Shown: piece by piece, positions 33,712 to 45,597 of the stretch
Layout of the letters: the number at the start of each line of letters is the position of its first letter
Numbering within the stretch: position 1 is the stretch's first letter
NCBI GenBank assembly: GCA_944990035.1
Contig: CALYLX010000112.1
Span: 248,001-312,000, forward strand
Length of the DNA stretch: 64,000 nt
Reading direction: 5' to 3'
Source of the DNA: Clitopilus passeckerianus
Lineage: Eukaryota; Basidiomycota; Agaricomycetes; Agaricales; Entolomataceae
Made by a program: the position numbers and the translations under genes
The notes under the pieces: generated by a model
The model's input: the letters and a program-made list of their open reading frames with translations, nothing else
The model's database searches: none
What the model was told of the DNA's origin: nothing

Positions 33712-34748
33712 TCAGCCAACTGCTTCTGCCCACTTCAATACGTCTGTTTGGGTCAAGCCCGAGTTTTGCGGATGCGTCGAAGAGAGTCTCCCCATCTCTT
33801 CTTCTATGTTCATGGCGTAGTCCTGCATAATCGGGATATATTACTGGCGACGCTGGCGCGATCGAGATAGATGCACGTACCTTGAGACTGAATGAAGTGT
33901 CTCCAACCGAGGGTTGGCTCTTCATAGAGAGCCCTTGTAGTTCTGTCCGCAGGCCCGCAAGTTTGGCTTCCATAGCATCGCATTTCCTGTGAAAGGGGTT
34001 AGACCATTATCCCTAGGAGTGGCAGTCAGTACACGTACGAATGGATCTCTGTAATTTCCCGTTTCCTCAATTCAAGTTGCCTCCGCATCATCCCTTCCAG
34101 GTTTCCTCGTGCCTGAACAGGGCGCAGGTCATTGGCAGCTGCCATTATGTTTTGGCTTAGCACAGTGATCCATTCAACGTGCCGCTGCCAATCTCGAGGA
34201 GCGTTCTCGAAACTGGCTGGTGGAGGCGGCGCAAGCAATGATGCAGTCAACGAGGAGAATGTGACCAACAGCGAACGAAGCACAGAGAGCAATGCAGGGC
34301 GTCGATCTAAAAGAGTTTAATAACGGGAAAGCACAGCGACGGCTCCATACCCTACCTACACCCGGATCCTCGGGATAAAGTTGGTGTCCACCAAGCTCCC
34401 CAAGAGAGGGTATCTTTTCTTTTACCTAGGAAAACACATTGGCGGCTCGAGATTGCTTCACAATACACCTCTGTTGATACTCACAAACCATCGATCTCCA
34501 AAAACATCGTAATATGCATCTGGTTCTTCCAGGATCCAGTCGACACGGGGCTTCTCGAGTTGTATGAGCGGCCAGTCAGGCACATCCTGCTGGTCATTTA
34601 AAACATCATGCTGATTGGTTTCAGGAGTGAGCTCTGGTACTCTTTCATGCAATAGAGCGAGTAAATTGAGGTTGTGGGATGTGTACTTTGTGTAATGAGA
34701 AGGGGGCGATGGGAACGGGTTTCGTAGTTCAGTATCTTCTTGATCCAT
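33712..34748 (-). CDS. MED7: Mediator subunit 7
   Basis: Middle-module Mediator subunit needed for RNA polymerase II transcription. N-terminal NPFPSPPSHYTKYTSHNL is the MED7 proline motif. The helical core has LLSVLRSLLVTFSSLTASLL and NDLRPVQARGNLEGMMRRQL, the best-conserved block, and the C-terminus is MNIEEEMGRLSSTHP...LKWAEAVG. Four short introns splice in phase. Start chosen at the ATG of MDQEDTEL (34748); upstream sequence has no further in-frame ATG. It shares a 162-base divergent promoter with the acyl-CoA ligase. Confidence 0.92.
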
Positions 34749-34910
34749 TCCGCGATGCGGTGAGCGGTTCACTCGGTCCTCGATTAACCATAAGCGGCAC
34801 GTGCTTGGTCGTGTTTAGAACCAACGCGGATCTTGGGCCCGTGTCTATTCAAGGAAAACACATATAATGCTGCAGGGATGCAATGACTTGGCCGCCCTTT
34901 GTTACTCACC

Positions 34911-37494
34911 ATGTCCATATTCCAGTCTTCTGTTCCATTGCCGCCTATTCCGGATGACTTGACTATTCCTCAGTTTATTCTCAACACGAGCCCTTCAAGT
35001 TTACACACACGGCCACCAAGACCCGACAATGTACCGTGGCTTATCGACGATGAGACGGGAAGGCGCATAGGTCATGCAGAGGTCGGTAGACTACCTGGAA
35101 CAAGCCTGACTTCCATGCTCAGTAACTTTGTCAGATTGTCAGTCGCACATTTGGTCTTGCCAATGCAATGAGTATGAAGTGGCGCATCAGTGAGTGTATT
35201 CCTGAACCGAGGAAGAAATAAGCTAAACTTTGACCTAGAGCGTAATGACGCAGGTCAGAATACTGTCCCTCTAACGTTGAAGAATCCGCTCAAATTCTTC
35301 TAGTATGCATTTTCAGTCCAAACAACGTCGGTGAGTGCCCCAGACTTGTCCATGGACTCTCAGTGCTCATAGGTTGATAGATTATCCGACCACCATATGG
35401 GCCATACATCAGCTGGGTGCCATTGTGACGTACGGAGCCATTCTGATATGCTTCCTCTCCGGCTCATCGCATCGCTATCCAGTCCAGCAAACCCAACCTA
35501 CAAACCAGAAGAACTTGCATACCAGCTCCAGGCAACTAAGGCCCAGCTTTTGATTGTGCACCCGGCATTCACGAAGACAGCCCACGCAGCTGCAGCGGAA
35601 ATCGGCCTTTCGCTGGACAGAATCGTGTTCATAGAGACACCTCTACCGCAATTCCAGAGTTCTGGCCACCTTTCCATTTCAGACCTGGTACAAATTGGGC
35701 TTAATGCACCCTCGAGTTTTACCGAAATCAAGCTGCAGCCGGGAGAGGCCAAGAAGACCCTTGCGTTCTTGTCCTTCTCGAGCGGCACCACTGGACGACC
35801 CAAGGTATGTCTAGAAATTACTTCGTGAGCGCTATATGCTAAATCGCCTGAAGGCCGTTCAGATATCGCACTATGGGGTGATTGCCAACGTTCTCCAAAA
35901 GGCGGCTCACTTCCGTGTTACTGATCGGACACGGAAAGACCAGCATATGTCATCGGGAGATGTTGCCATGGCTGGTAGGTTCCTCTTTTCCTGCTCAAGA
36001 TTACGCAACTGAATCTTCGTGAACAGTACTACCATTCTTCCGTGAGTGACATTTTTGACGACAGTAAGTAGAAGATGACTGAGTCCAGCTTTGTCAACAG
36101 ATATATATGGATTAGTTGTCATTGTGAGTACAATATATCCTCCAGATTCATGCGCCCTCCCCGTAATTAATCATATTTATGGACAGCTTCACTATATGCT
36201 ATTCTCAGGGGTATGTTTCACCAGTGCTCATCCGATGTTTGGCCCTCATAGCCATATAGCTATCTTTAGTTGTGGTGCCACAGTTTAACTTCCCAAAATT
36301 CCTGAAGAGTATCGACCGTCATCGGATCACCCATCTCTTGTATGTGATCTCTTGGCCGCTGAGGGACGCGCATATTCTAATTGCGTGCATGCAGTGTCGT
36401 TCCTCCTCAAGTCGTCTTGCTATGCAAGCAACAGATCGTCAAACAATACGATTTCAGCCATGTCAAATTCTGCTCCTCGGGAGCAGCACCGCTCAGTGGC
36501 GAACTCCTTCATGGCCTGCGACAGGTCTTCCCGAGCGCTGTTCTCGGGCAAGGATACGGTATGCTCTCTTTAAGATCCCCGAGATTCAAGGCTGAGAGGT
36601 GAAAAGGTCTTACGGAAACGTGCACAACCGTGACGATGGTTCCGCCCGATGTCAAGATGGCCACCGTCGGAAGCGCAGGAATTCTGATCCCGGGAATCCA
36701 GGCCAAAGTTGTCAAGCCCGATGGTACGCTAGCTGGTGAAGGGGAGCAGGGGGAGTTGATTGTCAAAGGGCCATCCATGGCAATTGGGTATCATAACAAC
36801 GCGGAGGCGTAAGTGTCTTCATGAGAAATATGGAGTTCTTTTTTTACATACGTCTGCTGCAGTACAAGAGAGACCTTCCTTGATGGGTGGGTGCGAACAG
36901 GCGACGAGGTCATCATCAGAAACAGGGACGTCTTCATTGTCGACAGACTGAAGGTATGTCGTCAACTTGAGACTGCATCGTCAAGATGCTAACCTTACTC
37001 CAGGAAATTATGAAAGTCCGTGGTTTCCAGGTGGCCCCAGCAGAGCTGGAGGGCCATCTCCTGCTTCACGCTGACGTGACGGATGCTTGCGTGGTGCCGA
37101 TTGCCGACGAATATAGTGGGGAGCTCCCTATGGCCTACGTAGTATTGAGAGAGGTGGCCGCAAAACGGGTCCGAAGTAATGCAGCTGCTGCCAGGGCAGT
37201 TAAGGCTGATATCGCCAAGGTAGAGCCCTTGATGTGTAACCCAAAAGCGTGGCTGACCCGCATTGCAGCATGTTGCAGATGCTAAAGTGAACTATAAGCA
37301 CCTAGCTGGCGGCGTTGAGTTCATTGATGTTATACCCAAGAACCCTTCTGGCAAGATTGTGAGTGCAGGTTCCTCAAAAGCAAGGAGGGAACACTAATGA
37401 TTTCCGCACTATCCTCCAGCTGAGGAGAGTTCTCAGGGATCAAGCGAAGCTGCTAAAGCGTAACCCGGTGGTGGAGGTCAGAGCCAGGCTTTGA
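34911..37494 (+). CDS. Acyl-/4-coumarate-CoA ligase family enzyme with PTS1-like end
   Basis: AMP-forming ligase of the 4CL/firefly-luciferase group: activates a carboxylic acid with ATP, then forms the CoA thioester. It carries the AMP-binding box FLSFSSGTTGRPK, SGAAPLSGELLHGLRQVFP, GQGYG spliced to LTETCTTVTM, DGWVRTGDEVIIRN, IVDRLKEIMKVRGFQVAPAE and the catalytic-Lys end IPKNPSGKILRRVL. About twelve short introns join without a break, including the splice giving QLGAIVT + PANPTYKPEEL. The C-terminal ARL is a PTS1 variant, so a peroxisomal place is likely. The substrate cannot be read from the sequence; phenylpropanoid or fatty acids are options. Confidence 0.9.
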
Positions 37495-37680
37495 ATTGTG
37501 TATAATATATTGTAGCATAGTAATTCATGACCTTTGATTGGATTTTGAGAGACCAGTCAAGGACAAGACAAGCGAAGCTCGGATGATGATGCATGTTTAA
37601 GGTTGTTTGAAACAGGAGGTGCAGGTTTTCAGAATTCTCTCAAGCGCGACTTGGACAACACTTGGTACAGCAAAGTCGAT

Positions 37681-38571
37681 ATGGTCCGCCGAATAGCGTC
37701 GCAGGTTCACCAGCAGGTCTCGCGTCTAATGCGCGGAAACTACATAAAAACTGAACCTGCATGGTTCAGCGCTGTCCTGGAATACCCGCCCCTTCCTCTT
37801 CCAGCAAAAGCACCTCCTGCTCGCACCAAGTATGACCAGCCCCTCCGACAGACTGCAAAGCCTCCTCGGAAACAGAATTACGATCCCAAACCACTACCCG
37901 TGCACTACCTGGAGGATGATATCAGGAGGCAGTTCTTCCGTGACCACCCATTCGAGGCTTTCCGACCGACTACCTTGGTCGAGAAAGGCACCATTGCGGA
38001 GGAGCACTCGATTCGTGGCAAGCAGTGGACGCGTCTGAGGCAGAGAGGTCGTAACCCCAAACCAGAAGAGTGAGTTGTCGTATTAAATATACTATTTCAG
38101 AGATCCTTACCCATGCGCCAGTTGCGTCAAATTCGCTGTCAATCTCTACGAACACCATGATGTTCCTCTGGCTCAAGCTTACACGACAGCTGTGGCACAA
38201 TTCCGTGCTCTCCGCTCTGAGCATGAGATTGCAACCCGATTTGCCAGCATTGAAGCAAGACAGTTGGGTGCTGTATTTGGGGCTGGTGAAATTGAGTCAA
38301 GCTTCATGAAGGAGATGGGGCGGCTCAAAACCTTCGAGAGGAAAGAGGAGATGGACGAAGGAGCGTTGGCTGCCAGGAAGAGATGGAAGGCTATCATCAA
38401 GAGAGACGACGCTAGCCCAGCGTGGACCAAAGGAGAGAACTATATTCGTCTCTGGAAGGAGGGTGTGCGACCAACTTACGCACCAATACTTTCCGAACCT
38501 GTCGCCGCACCCTGACTCCCGAGCAACTGGCAGAGGAGGTTGACTTTATGGCTATTGGTAGCAAAGCCTAA
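37681..38571 (+). CDS. RSM25: Mitochondrial small ribosomal subunit protein mS23
   Basis: Mitochondrial ribosome protein. MVRRIASQVHQQVSRLMRGNY and EPAWFSAVLEYPP form the mS23 start, LEDDIRRQFFRDHPFEAFRP the central block, and YEHHDVPLAQAYTTAVAQF + ARQLGAVFGAG the helical C-half. One intron (38071-38098 region, gtgagt...ttcag) joins PKPEE to DPYPCAS. The frame as read stops at 38513-38515. One base added near 38504-38508 extends it by TLTPEQLAEEVDFMAIGSKA to 38571, a tail that fits the family better; this may be another homopolymer-type error. Confidence 0.88.
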
Positions 38572-38684
38572 GTCATATCGTTACTTCAGCTCTATGGCAT
38601 CTATTACTAGCCTCTTAATTGTTGGTTGTGCAGATCGTAATTAATATGGATATAATACAACGCAGTATCTTGCATCAATTAACG

Positions 38685-40486
38685 CTATGAAGCAGCCGCT
38701 GTGGGCTTTACAGCCCTCGACTGGGCCGCCTGCGCAGCATTTACCCCCATCCACGTCTTCTCGACCAAACCCAGAAGCTTCTGCATATCCGAACTCCAGT
38801 CATTCATGACATCCTCTGGGCTTCGCTTGCTCTTGAAGTTGATGACCCCTGCTGGACGATCAATACGAGCCCAGATAGTCCCTGAGACTACCAGTCGAGA
38901 AAGGGTCTCTTCGGTCTCTTTGGGTGTCAAATCCAGGAGGGCGGTAAGCCGCGGAATTGTGATACGTGTATAGTATTCAGATACAACCCGGACGTTCTGA
39001 AAGAAACAAATGTCAGTTGGGGTACATGAAACAAGTATTTGGATCCCACATGTTCAATAACGCGAGTATGCAGGTCTTCCCAACGCTTGTCCGACTGGAA
39101 GACCGGGGTCTCGCGGAGAAACTCTCCATAGATTGCCTCTATGCCAGGCCACCTCATGAGTTCACGTGTCACGAAACATTTGACAAGATTGCTGGTAGAT
39201 CATTAGCATCGTTATCGTCCGTGAGCAGTACCAAATAACTCACTAATGGAGATCAAGCTTGACCAAAGCAGGATCGTTAAACCAATGATGCAGCATGTCA
39301 GATTGCTCGTTGTCGTGAGGTGCGAGGACGATGTAATAGGCAATGTGTTCTAGAGCCTAGAAATAGGTTAAGCGAAGAATCTTGATTATGCATGGTCTTG
39401 TTCGTACCGATTTGCCTTTGTCTTCCGTGTCCTCTTTGATTGATGGAGTCTCCCAAACCTTTTCATAATATTTGGCAGCATCGAGATAACTTGAATTGTG
39501 CAAAGCATGCTGAATCATGAGATCGTAGTATTTGAGTTTGAGGTCCTGGAGTGATGTCAGACGACGAGGCTAGATGGAATGGTGATGAACAGACCTCGTT
39601 GGCCTTTTCCTTCAAGAATTCCTCGTTGACTTTGCGTCCACCCACGCGCACCTTCACCCATTCCGCATCCCCGCCAACAGCCTCCTTCCCAGCTTTAGTC
39701 TGCTCCTCGTCCTTTAGTCGAGCTACGGCAATGAGCAATCGCATCTGCTCCAGGATGAATTCTGTCTTTTCCCGTCTATCCATCGATGAGTACGTCTCAA
39801 CTTGAAGATCTGAGATAATATCCGAAGCTGTCTGCAGTGACTCTCTGCGTTTCTCCGCTGACGCGGAGGAAGACTTGGCCTGCTGCTCATGGTAGTGAGA
39901 TAGCACAAGAGTGACCCGTGCGCGGGGCGTTTCGAGGAAGATCTTGGGAGGTGATCAGCACAGTTCCATATCAAACCAGCATATGTTACTCACCTTGCCC
40001 TCGGTAACGCTTCGTAGTGTCTCGACAAGCTCGAGCCATTTCTCAACTCCATGGGCTGATTTTATGGGTTCTAACCATTCCATTGCCAGCTCGACTATCG
40101 CCTGGATTGCTGCCTTCAGTTGACCATGCTTTTTACTTAGCAGAGTAATGGTCGAATTGAGAAGGGTGAAGTCTTTAGCATCATAGCAGTACCGCACTGC
40201 TGCCTTCGTCAGCTTTGTCGTCGAGGAAAGATCCGCAGCCTGGGTGTCGTAAATATGAGTTGACTTGCGAAGAACGTGACGAACCCACATTTCTTGTCTG
40301 CTTCTCGAGGACAGAGATCTTGTCCAATGCATCCTGAAGTTTGCCCGCCTGATCGAATTATAATGAGCCATCGCGGTCGGTCTGCGTTGGTCAGAGCTAT
40401 CGCACCTTCGCAAGCTCCTCTGCCTCCAGCAGAAGTGCGTCCGTCTCCTTGGTAAAGTCCTTTTCTTGCTTTTTGTTGTCGGCCAT
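38685..40486 (-). CDS. RPN5: 26S proteasome lid subunit RPN5 / PSMD12
   Basis: PCI-domain subunit of the 19S lid. Begins MADNKKQEKDFTKETDALL and carries VEKWLELVETLRSVTEGK, the family block DRREKTEFILEQMRLLIAV, VGGRKVNEEFLKEK, LKLKYYDLMIQHALHNSSYL, and the PCI winged-helix region YYTRITIPRLTALLDLTPKE followed by GTIWARIDRPAGVINF. Ends AVKPTAAAS. About seven introns, frame intact. Start chosen at the ATG of MADNKK (40486). It converges on mS23 with 113 bases between. Confidence 0.94.
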
Positions 40487-40770
40487 GCTGAGCTTGGTGT
40501 TGTAGATTGGATCGAAGTGACGCGTCGCGTTGGTATTGATCTGTGTTTGTATCACCTGCCTATTTGAGTCGGCTAGTATTCCAAGCACTCAACTGTAGGT
40601 CGTCGAGGCAGACTATGATTTCTGTGGCCACAGATTTTATTGTCATTAGTGTCAAAGTACTCGTATCCTAACAATGTGCCAGCACCGAAAGCGAAATAAG
40701 TTAAATGCGATGTAAGTAATATGTAGATGATGCATTAGTTCGTGCAACAGTTCCTGACTCGTCATGATCA

Positions 40771-43249
40771 TTACTTGCTGGAGACTTTTTCCATCTGGAT
40801 GTCGTTATCCGACTTCTTGACTGAAGCTGGTTGCTTTTGCTTGCTTGCTTTTTGTACGTGTTTCCATGAGATTTTCGAAGAAGCAGAACGAAGAGCGCGT
40901 GAAGGGAGTGACAATGGGTAGACGATGACTACCTTGTAGGCGAGAGAAAGGAGTGCAATGATGGAATGAATGGCTGAAGCGTCCTTGTGCGAAGGAGAAG
41001 GCTTCGTTGGTTGTTCTTTAAATGTTTCCGGGGTGAGAATGGCCTGGACAGCGGCCGTGACTTTTTGGGGGAAGGTTCGGGTGGAATGGGGTCGCAACCT
41101 TGGTCAACGAGAACAGCAACGACCTGGACGCCGCTGTCCGAGACCTCAGGCATGGCTTCGATGCCAATGCTCTCGAAGCTAGGTTCCGCCTGAACCATCT
41201 GCGACACAAGTGATGGAGAGAATTGAGTGGAACTATCCACCATGAAGGGGCTTGCTTGGGCGCCACAGTCGAAGGTCTGGATAACGGCGTTGACGCCCTT
41301 TTCTGCCTTCTCGTGACGTTCGTAGGGAGATTCTTGCAGCTGGAGAAGTTGTTCCAGGCGGCGAACATTCTGTAAGTGGGGGAGTATCTCGGCTACCCGC
41401 TGCCAGTTACGAGAGTTCGCCTCAATGAACCCAGGACGGTTTTCTCGGCGAACCACCTAAGGACTTCGAGGCGAGGAGCAATATGGCTGAGGAGAATAGA
41501 CATCTCAAGCCAATCATCGATCCAGGAGTGGCCAAGATGGAGACGAAGAAGAGACTTTGAGGAGGTGTGTCTGGTCTTCAGTAAGTCTTCATGACCTTTC
41601 TTGGCATCGACGACGATGGCCAATGTATGCAGGCGTTTACACGCCATGAGAAGGTGGGCCACAGATGCGAAGGTTAGAGTCGGGGGACCACCCGTCGCTG
41701 GGTACCGGGCCAATGGGGAGAGCTTCAGAATCTCGAGATTAGGTGATGCCCTCGCGATGGCTTCAATGTCGGCGTCAGTGAAGATGGTGGATTCGGGGAG
41801 GTCAATCTCAAGTCGGGTCAAGTGCATGAGGTCGGTAAGGTGCCTCAAGGAGAGGTGAAAAGCCGGGGCATCCCCCTTCGTCGTAGGGGAGCGTGGCGAC
41901 TCGATAAAGCGGGCTGCGCTGCTACCATTGACTTTGAATGATTTCAAAGAATCACTATATTTCTCGCAAAGGAGTTCGCAGAGCTCTTGCCAGTCGGCTC
42001 GTTCAGGCGGGTCTTCGATGACGAGCTCCAGGTGGTGGAGGGCAGTCGGGATGTGCTTCAGGAATACCGCAATATTCGAAACATCACCAGTGAGATGGAG
42101 CTTACGAAGCTTGGCGAACGAACGCTTGGACCTCTGGTCGCTGGTAAGGCGAAGGACTGATTTGCGGATAAGAGAAAAGTCGACCTCCTCGTCGCTCTCG
42201 TCGGTATAGAACCCGCTATCCCTGCCTCCTGCCACAGAGCTAGGTGTGGAGATGCCCGATCGAGGACGGAGCTCGTCGAAGAAACCTTCGACTGCTATCA
42301 CAGAGCGACCTGTGAGGTCAAGCTTCAGAGACTTGAGTTGAGGAAGAGCTGCAACCCATCGACCGGTTCCCGGGGCGAGTGCACCGGGAGCAACTAAGGC
42401 AACGTGATGCAGATTATCTTGACAAAAGAGAAGTTGTGTGAACGAATCGGGGAGGTTTGTAGGGGAAATGAAAGAGAAGGTGGTAAGGCGAGTGCGGCTA
42501 GACATTTCGGCCAGGAAAGAGCCCAGTTGGGAGATTCTCGTTCCGATTTCGAGGTTGATAGCCCGGAGATCAGGGCAAAAGAACATGGTGCAACGGTCGA
42601 GACCGGCGGCGGTTTCAACCTTCCAGCTCATGGTCTTGAGGTGAGGTATAATGTGTGTGACTGGGCGAGTCTCCGCAAACGTGGTGAAGACGGAAGCTTG
42701 GACCCCATTGGAGGCCTCGTTGTAAGTAATCTGACGGACACGCTTGGTGTACTTGAGGACGTTGGCCCAGTCGGCCTCAGTCGGAGGCTTGGCCTATCAG
42801 ATGTTGTCAATGCAAAATGGATGGAGGCAAGGTAAAGAACTCACGAAACCCAAGCCCGGCTTCTTGGCCTTCTTCAGGACATGGCCTGGGAACTGCCAAA
42901 GAATAGGAATGAACGAGTCCAGCTCCCTCCAGAGGGTGTTGAGTGCGGGTTCCTTCCAGGCCTTGCAGGTGCGTGCTAATCTGGACAACGCACGCTTGCC
43001 ATTAGGCGAATCGAGGATGTACTCGAGGAGTTTTGAAGTTGCGTCGGAATCGCGAAGGATGGCGGGCTTCGACATGCCTTGTTCGTATTCGAAAGATAAA
43101 ACAGAAGAGAATGCTGATGAGCTAACTTGGCTTCTCAGACTGAGCGTACTAGCGCTAAAATTACGAATAGAATCACGAAGGCCGGACGTGCGGCGGTGGA
43201 GAGAGGTGAGCGAAGAGAGAGCTGAACTCAGTAAAGTGCCAAAAGGCAT
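40771..43249 (-). CDS. F-box-type leucine-rich protein
   Basis: Typical Agaricomycete F-box protein. Residues about 75-115 (NGKRALSRLARTCKAWKEPAL, then LWRELDSFIPIL) form a degenerate F-box; the rest is irregular leucine-rich repeats (HLELVIEDPPERADWQELCE, LTRLEIDLPESTIFTDADI, NLEILKLSPLAR). It would link substrates to an SCF ubiquitin ligase. One intron follows PGLGF. Near 41440-41443 (T4 on plus) and 41062-41066 (T5) the frame slips; an extra base at each would continue it to MEKVSSK at 40771. The end has a hydrophobic stretch (IIALLSLAYKVVIVYPLSLP). Substrate unknown. Confidence 0.8.
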
Positions 43250-43785
43250 ACCCTACCAGGACCGGGAATCCAGTCGGATATATAGGAAATTGAGTGTGAA
43301 GGGAAAACGCGGAATACACAAGTTCATGGCTGCAGCATGTTCAAAGGACGGTGTCGCATCAATGAGACGATCGAAATGGCTTCATAGAAGTGTGCTTGCT
43401 AAACACTAGTGCATCGCCTCCCATGCGGAGGGTGCAAGGCATGAGTGTGTCGGACAGCATATCAGCAGCCCAAACACAAAAGAGCCTCTTGTAAGCAGAA
43501 GCGGTGTCGAATCCAGCCTTTTGTGATGTTGGGTCGTGTGCAGTGTAGACTTTGTCAGTGGCCAGGGGAGAACACCAACTTCATCACCATCTCCCAAATA
43601 GGCACTAGGTATGGACATGTTGCAACGGAGGCGAATCACACTTCATTTGCATTCATTTCGATTCCTGAAACGAACGCCAGCCCGGAAGGCAAGCATACGT
43701 ATCAGTTTGAATAGACCACGATCGTAAAACGCACACGTTGATCTGTCAAGCGCTAAGATGCATTCCAAGGAACTTGTCATCTCCA
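43250..43785. other. Intergenic region F-box / SLD2
   Basis: 536 bases: promoter of the F-box gene (minus) and 3' end of SLD2. It holds an 8-base inverted repeat (cacaaaag 43475 / cttttgtg 43518) of unknown meaning. No gene supported. Confidence 0.4.
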
Positions 43786-45485
43786 CTATAGCTCCCCAAC
43801 CTCCCATGGTATCGGCTCGCCCTCCCAATCATCCTCTCCCTCCGCATCCCTTCTCGCCGCAGACCTGTCTAAGTGGACATCATCCTCGCCAACATCCCAT
43901 ATTTCCCCGCCTTTCTTTGGATCATAGTTTTCTACCCGGTGGCCCATCACCAATCCCTTTACCAATCGCTCCTCACGGTCTTCGCGGCCCTTGTAATTGG
44001 CTGGCTGTATGGCTAACACGCTCCGAAGCTTGTCAGGTAGGTCCACCTCGAAGGTGCCCTCAAACTCATGGTCGGGTGTAGCGGGCGACTGCTGGTCACG
44101 AGGCACAGCGTGTCGTGAATATGTGAAGACAGGGTCTAAATCAAAGTCCGGGTCGTCGTCCTCCTCGCCATTACTCGCCCCCGCTGCTGCCTTGTGCATC
44201 TGTGACGACCAGTACTTTTGATCAACAATCTTGACGGCCATCTCTGACGAGCTTTCGGAGCTCAAGTCATCGTCGGCCTCGAGGTTAGCAGAATTCTTCT
44301 TGATTTTCTTTCGGCTAGCCGTTTTCTTCCCCTTGTTGTATCTCCCTTCAGACTTTTTTCCGCGATCGAACATAGAGTTCTGCGGGGGTGGGGAAGGTGG
44401 GACAAGTACGGGCTCGAAAGCCGTTGCCTCTGCTATTTCGGTGTCGGAATCTGGCAATGATCGTTTCCGTGGCCTGCTCACGTCCACTTGGGCCGTAGCT
44501 TTCGACGGCTCCTTGTCACTCGTATTAGAACGTGATCTAGATGTCTCGAGTGGGTCGTTCTCTTTCGTCTTGGATAGATTAGATACATCTGAGACGCCAA
44601 ATAATCGTCGAGATGTAGACTTTGATTGAGTGTGTGTCGATGAGGAATTGGTCCGAGATTGTGAGCTTGTTGGACCTGGAAGGTCCTCTCCAAAGAGGAG
44701 CTTGAAGGACTTTCCCCCTTCTGGTGCCTTTACCGGGGAGTTTGAGAGAAAAGACGATTCAAAATCGTCTTCCTCATCCTCACTCGAGGTTTCATGCGGA
44801 CCACCAAGCAAAGACTTGAAAGGAAGGCTCTTCTGAGAATGTATTCTCTGTCGTTTGCCTTTGTTCGGGGAAGGAGAAACGGGTTCCCCACGTAAGCGTT
44901 TCCTGGCACGAGATAGCTCATGGGATACGGTAGTGGGGGCAGCCACCGGCGTTTGGGAGGAGGTCGAAGCAAAGGGTTGGATAGATGAAGGAGATGGATC
45001 ACCCTTTGAATCGGCTTTACGTTTGAACGGAGAGGAGACTTTCTTTGGTGTCTTCACTGGCATCTGCAGTTGCTTCCCTTTGTTCTTCTGAGGAGAAAAT
45101 GGGTTAAATGATGAGAGAGGTGCTGTCGTTTCGGCTTTACGCGTTTCTGCAAAGAATGAATTGAGGGAGGTCTGGTTATTGCTTTGGCTGAGTTTTGCCG
45201 ACTTCCTTGGTGGCGTGGATGGAGGATGTGGCGCAGAGGAAGCCGACCCCTTCTTTACAGATTGTTTCTCGTCATTTGAGGGAGCTTTCAGGAGTTTCTT
45301 GTATAACTTATATTTCTCAGCTGGATCCAGGGATCAGTCAATGTTGTGTATTGGGTTAAAGTCCGCATACCAATAGCTGTATTCTTCCTAATATCGTCTA
45401 CCGTCGCGTCTCGTTGGTGTTCAGACCTGAATGCGCGTTCCCATGCCTTAATCTCAGCTTTGACTGTCGACACGTCCATGGTCAT
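43786..45485 (-). CDS. SLD2: DNA replication regulator SLD2 (DRC1)
   Basis: Replication-initiation factor; in yeast its CDK phosphorylation lets it bind Dpb11. N-terminal VKAEIKAWERAFRSEHQRDA, then IRKNTAI joined by one intron to AEKYKLYKKLLKAP, is the SLD2 family start. The middle is disordered with many Ser/Thr-Pro sites (VSPSPNKGKRQ, SPATPDHE). The conserved end is DLPDKLRSVLAIQPANYKG + RLVKGLVMGHRVENYDPKK. Start taken at 45485 (MTMDV); MDV at 45479 is equally possible. Frame intact. It shares a 112-base divergent promoter with the next gene. Confidence 0.9.
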
Positions 45486-45597
45486 AATGGAGTTTGTCGG
45501 TGGCGAAAGGTGAGACGCGTCAACAAACACAAACAGAGACTTGAACATTCCCGTTTCTGGCTTCCAACATTGAACACGCTCTCTCTCTACCTCCAAT

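Noticed and set aside
43475..43525. Possible tRNA: cacaaaag...cttttgtg stem with tcgaatcc inside
   Set aside because: Only 51 bases long, with no A-box, anticodon arm or D-arm; just an inverted repeat.
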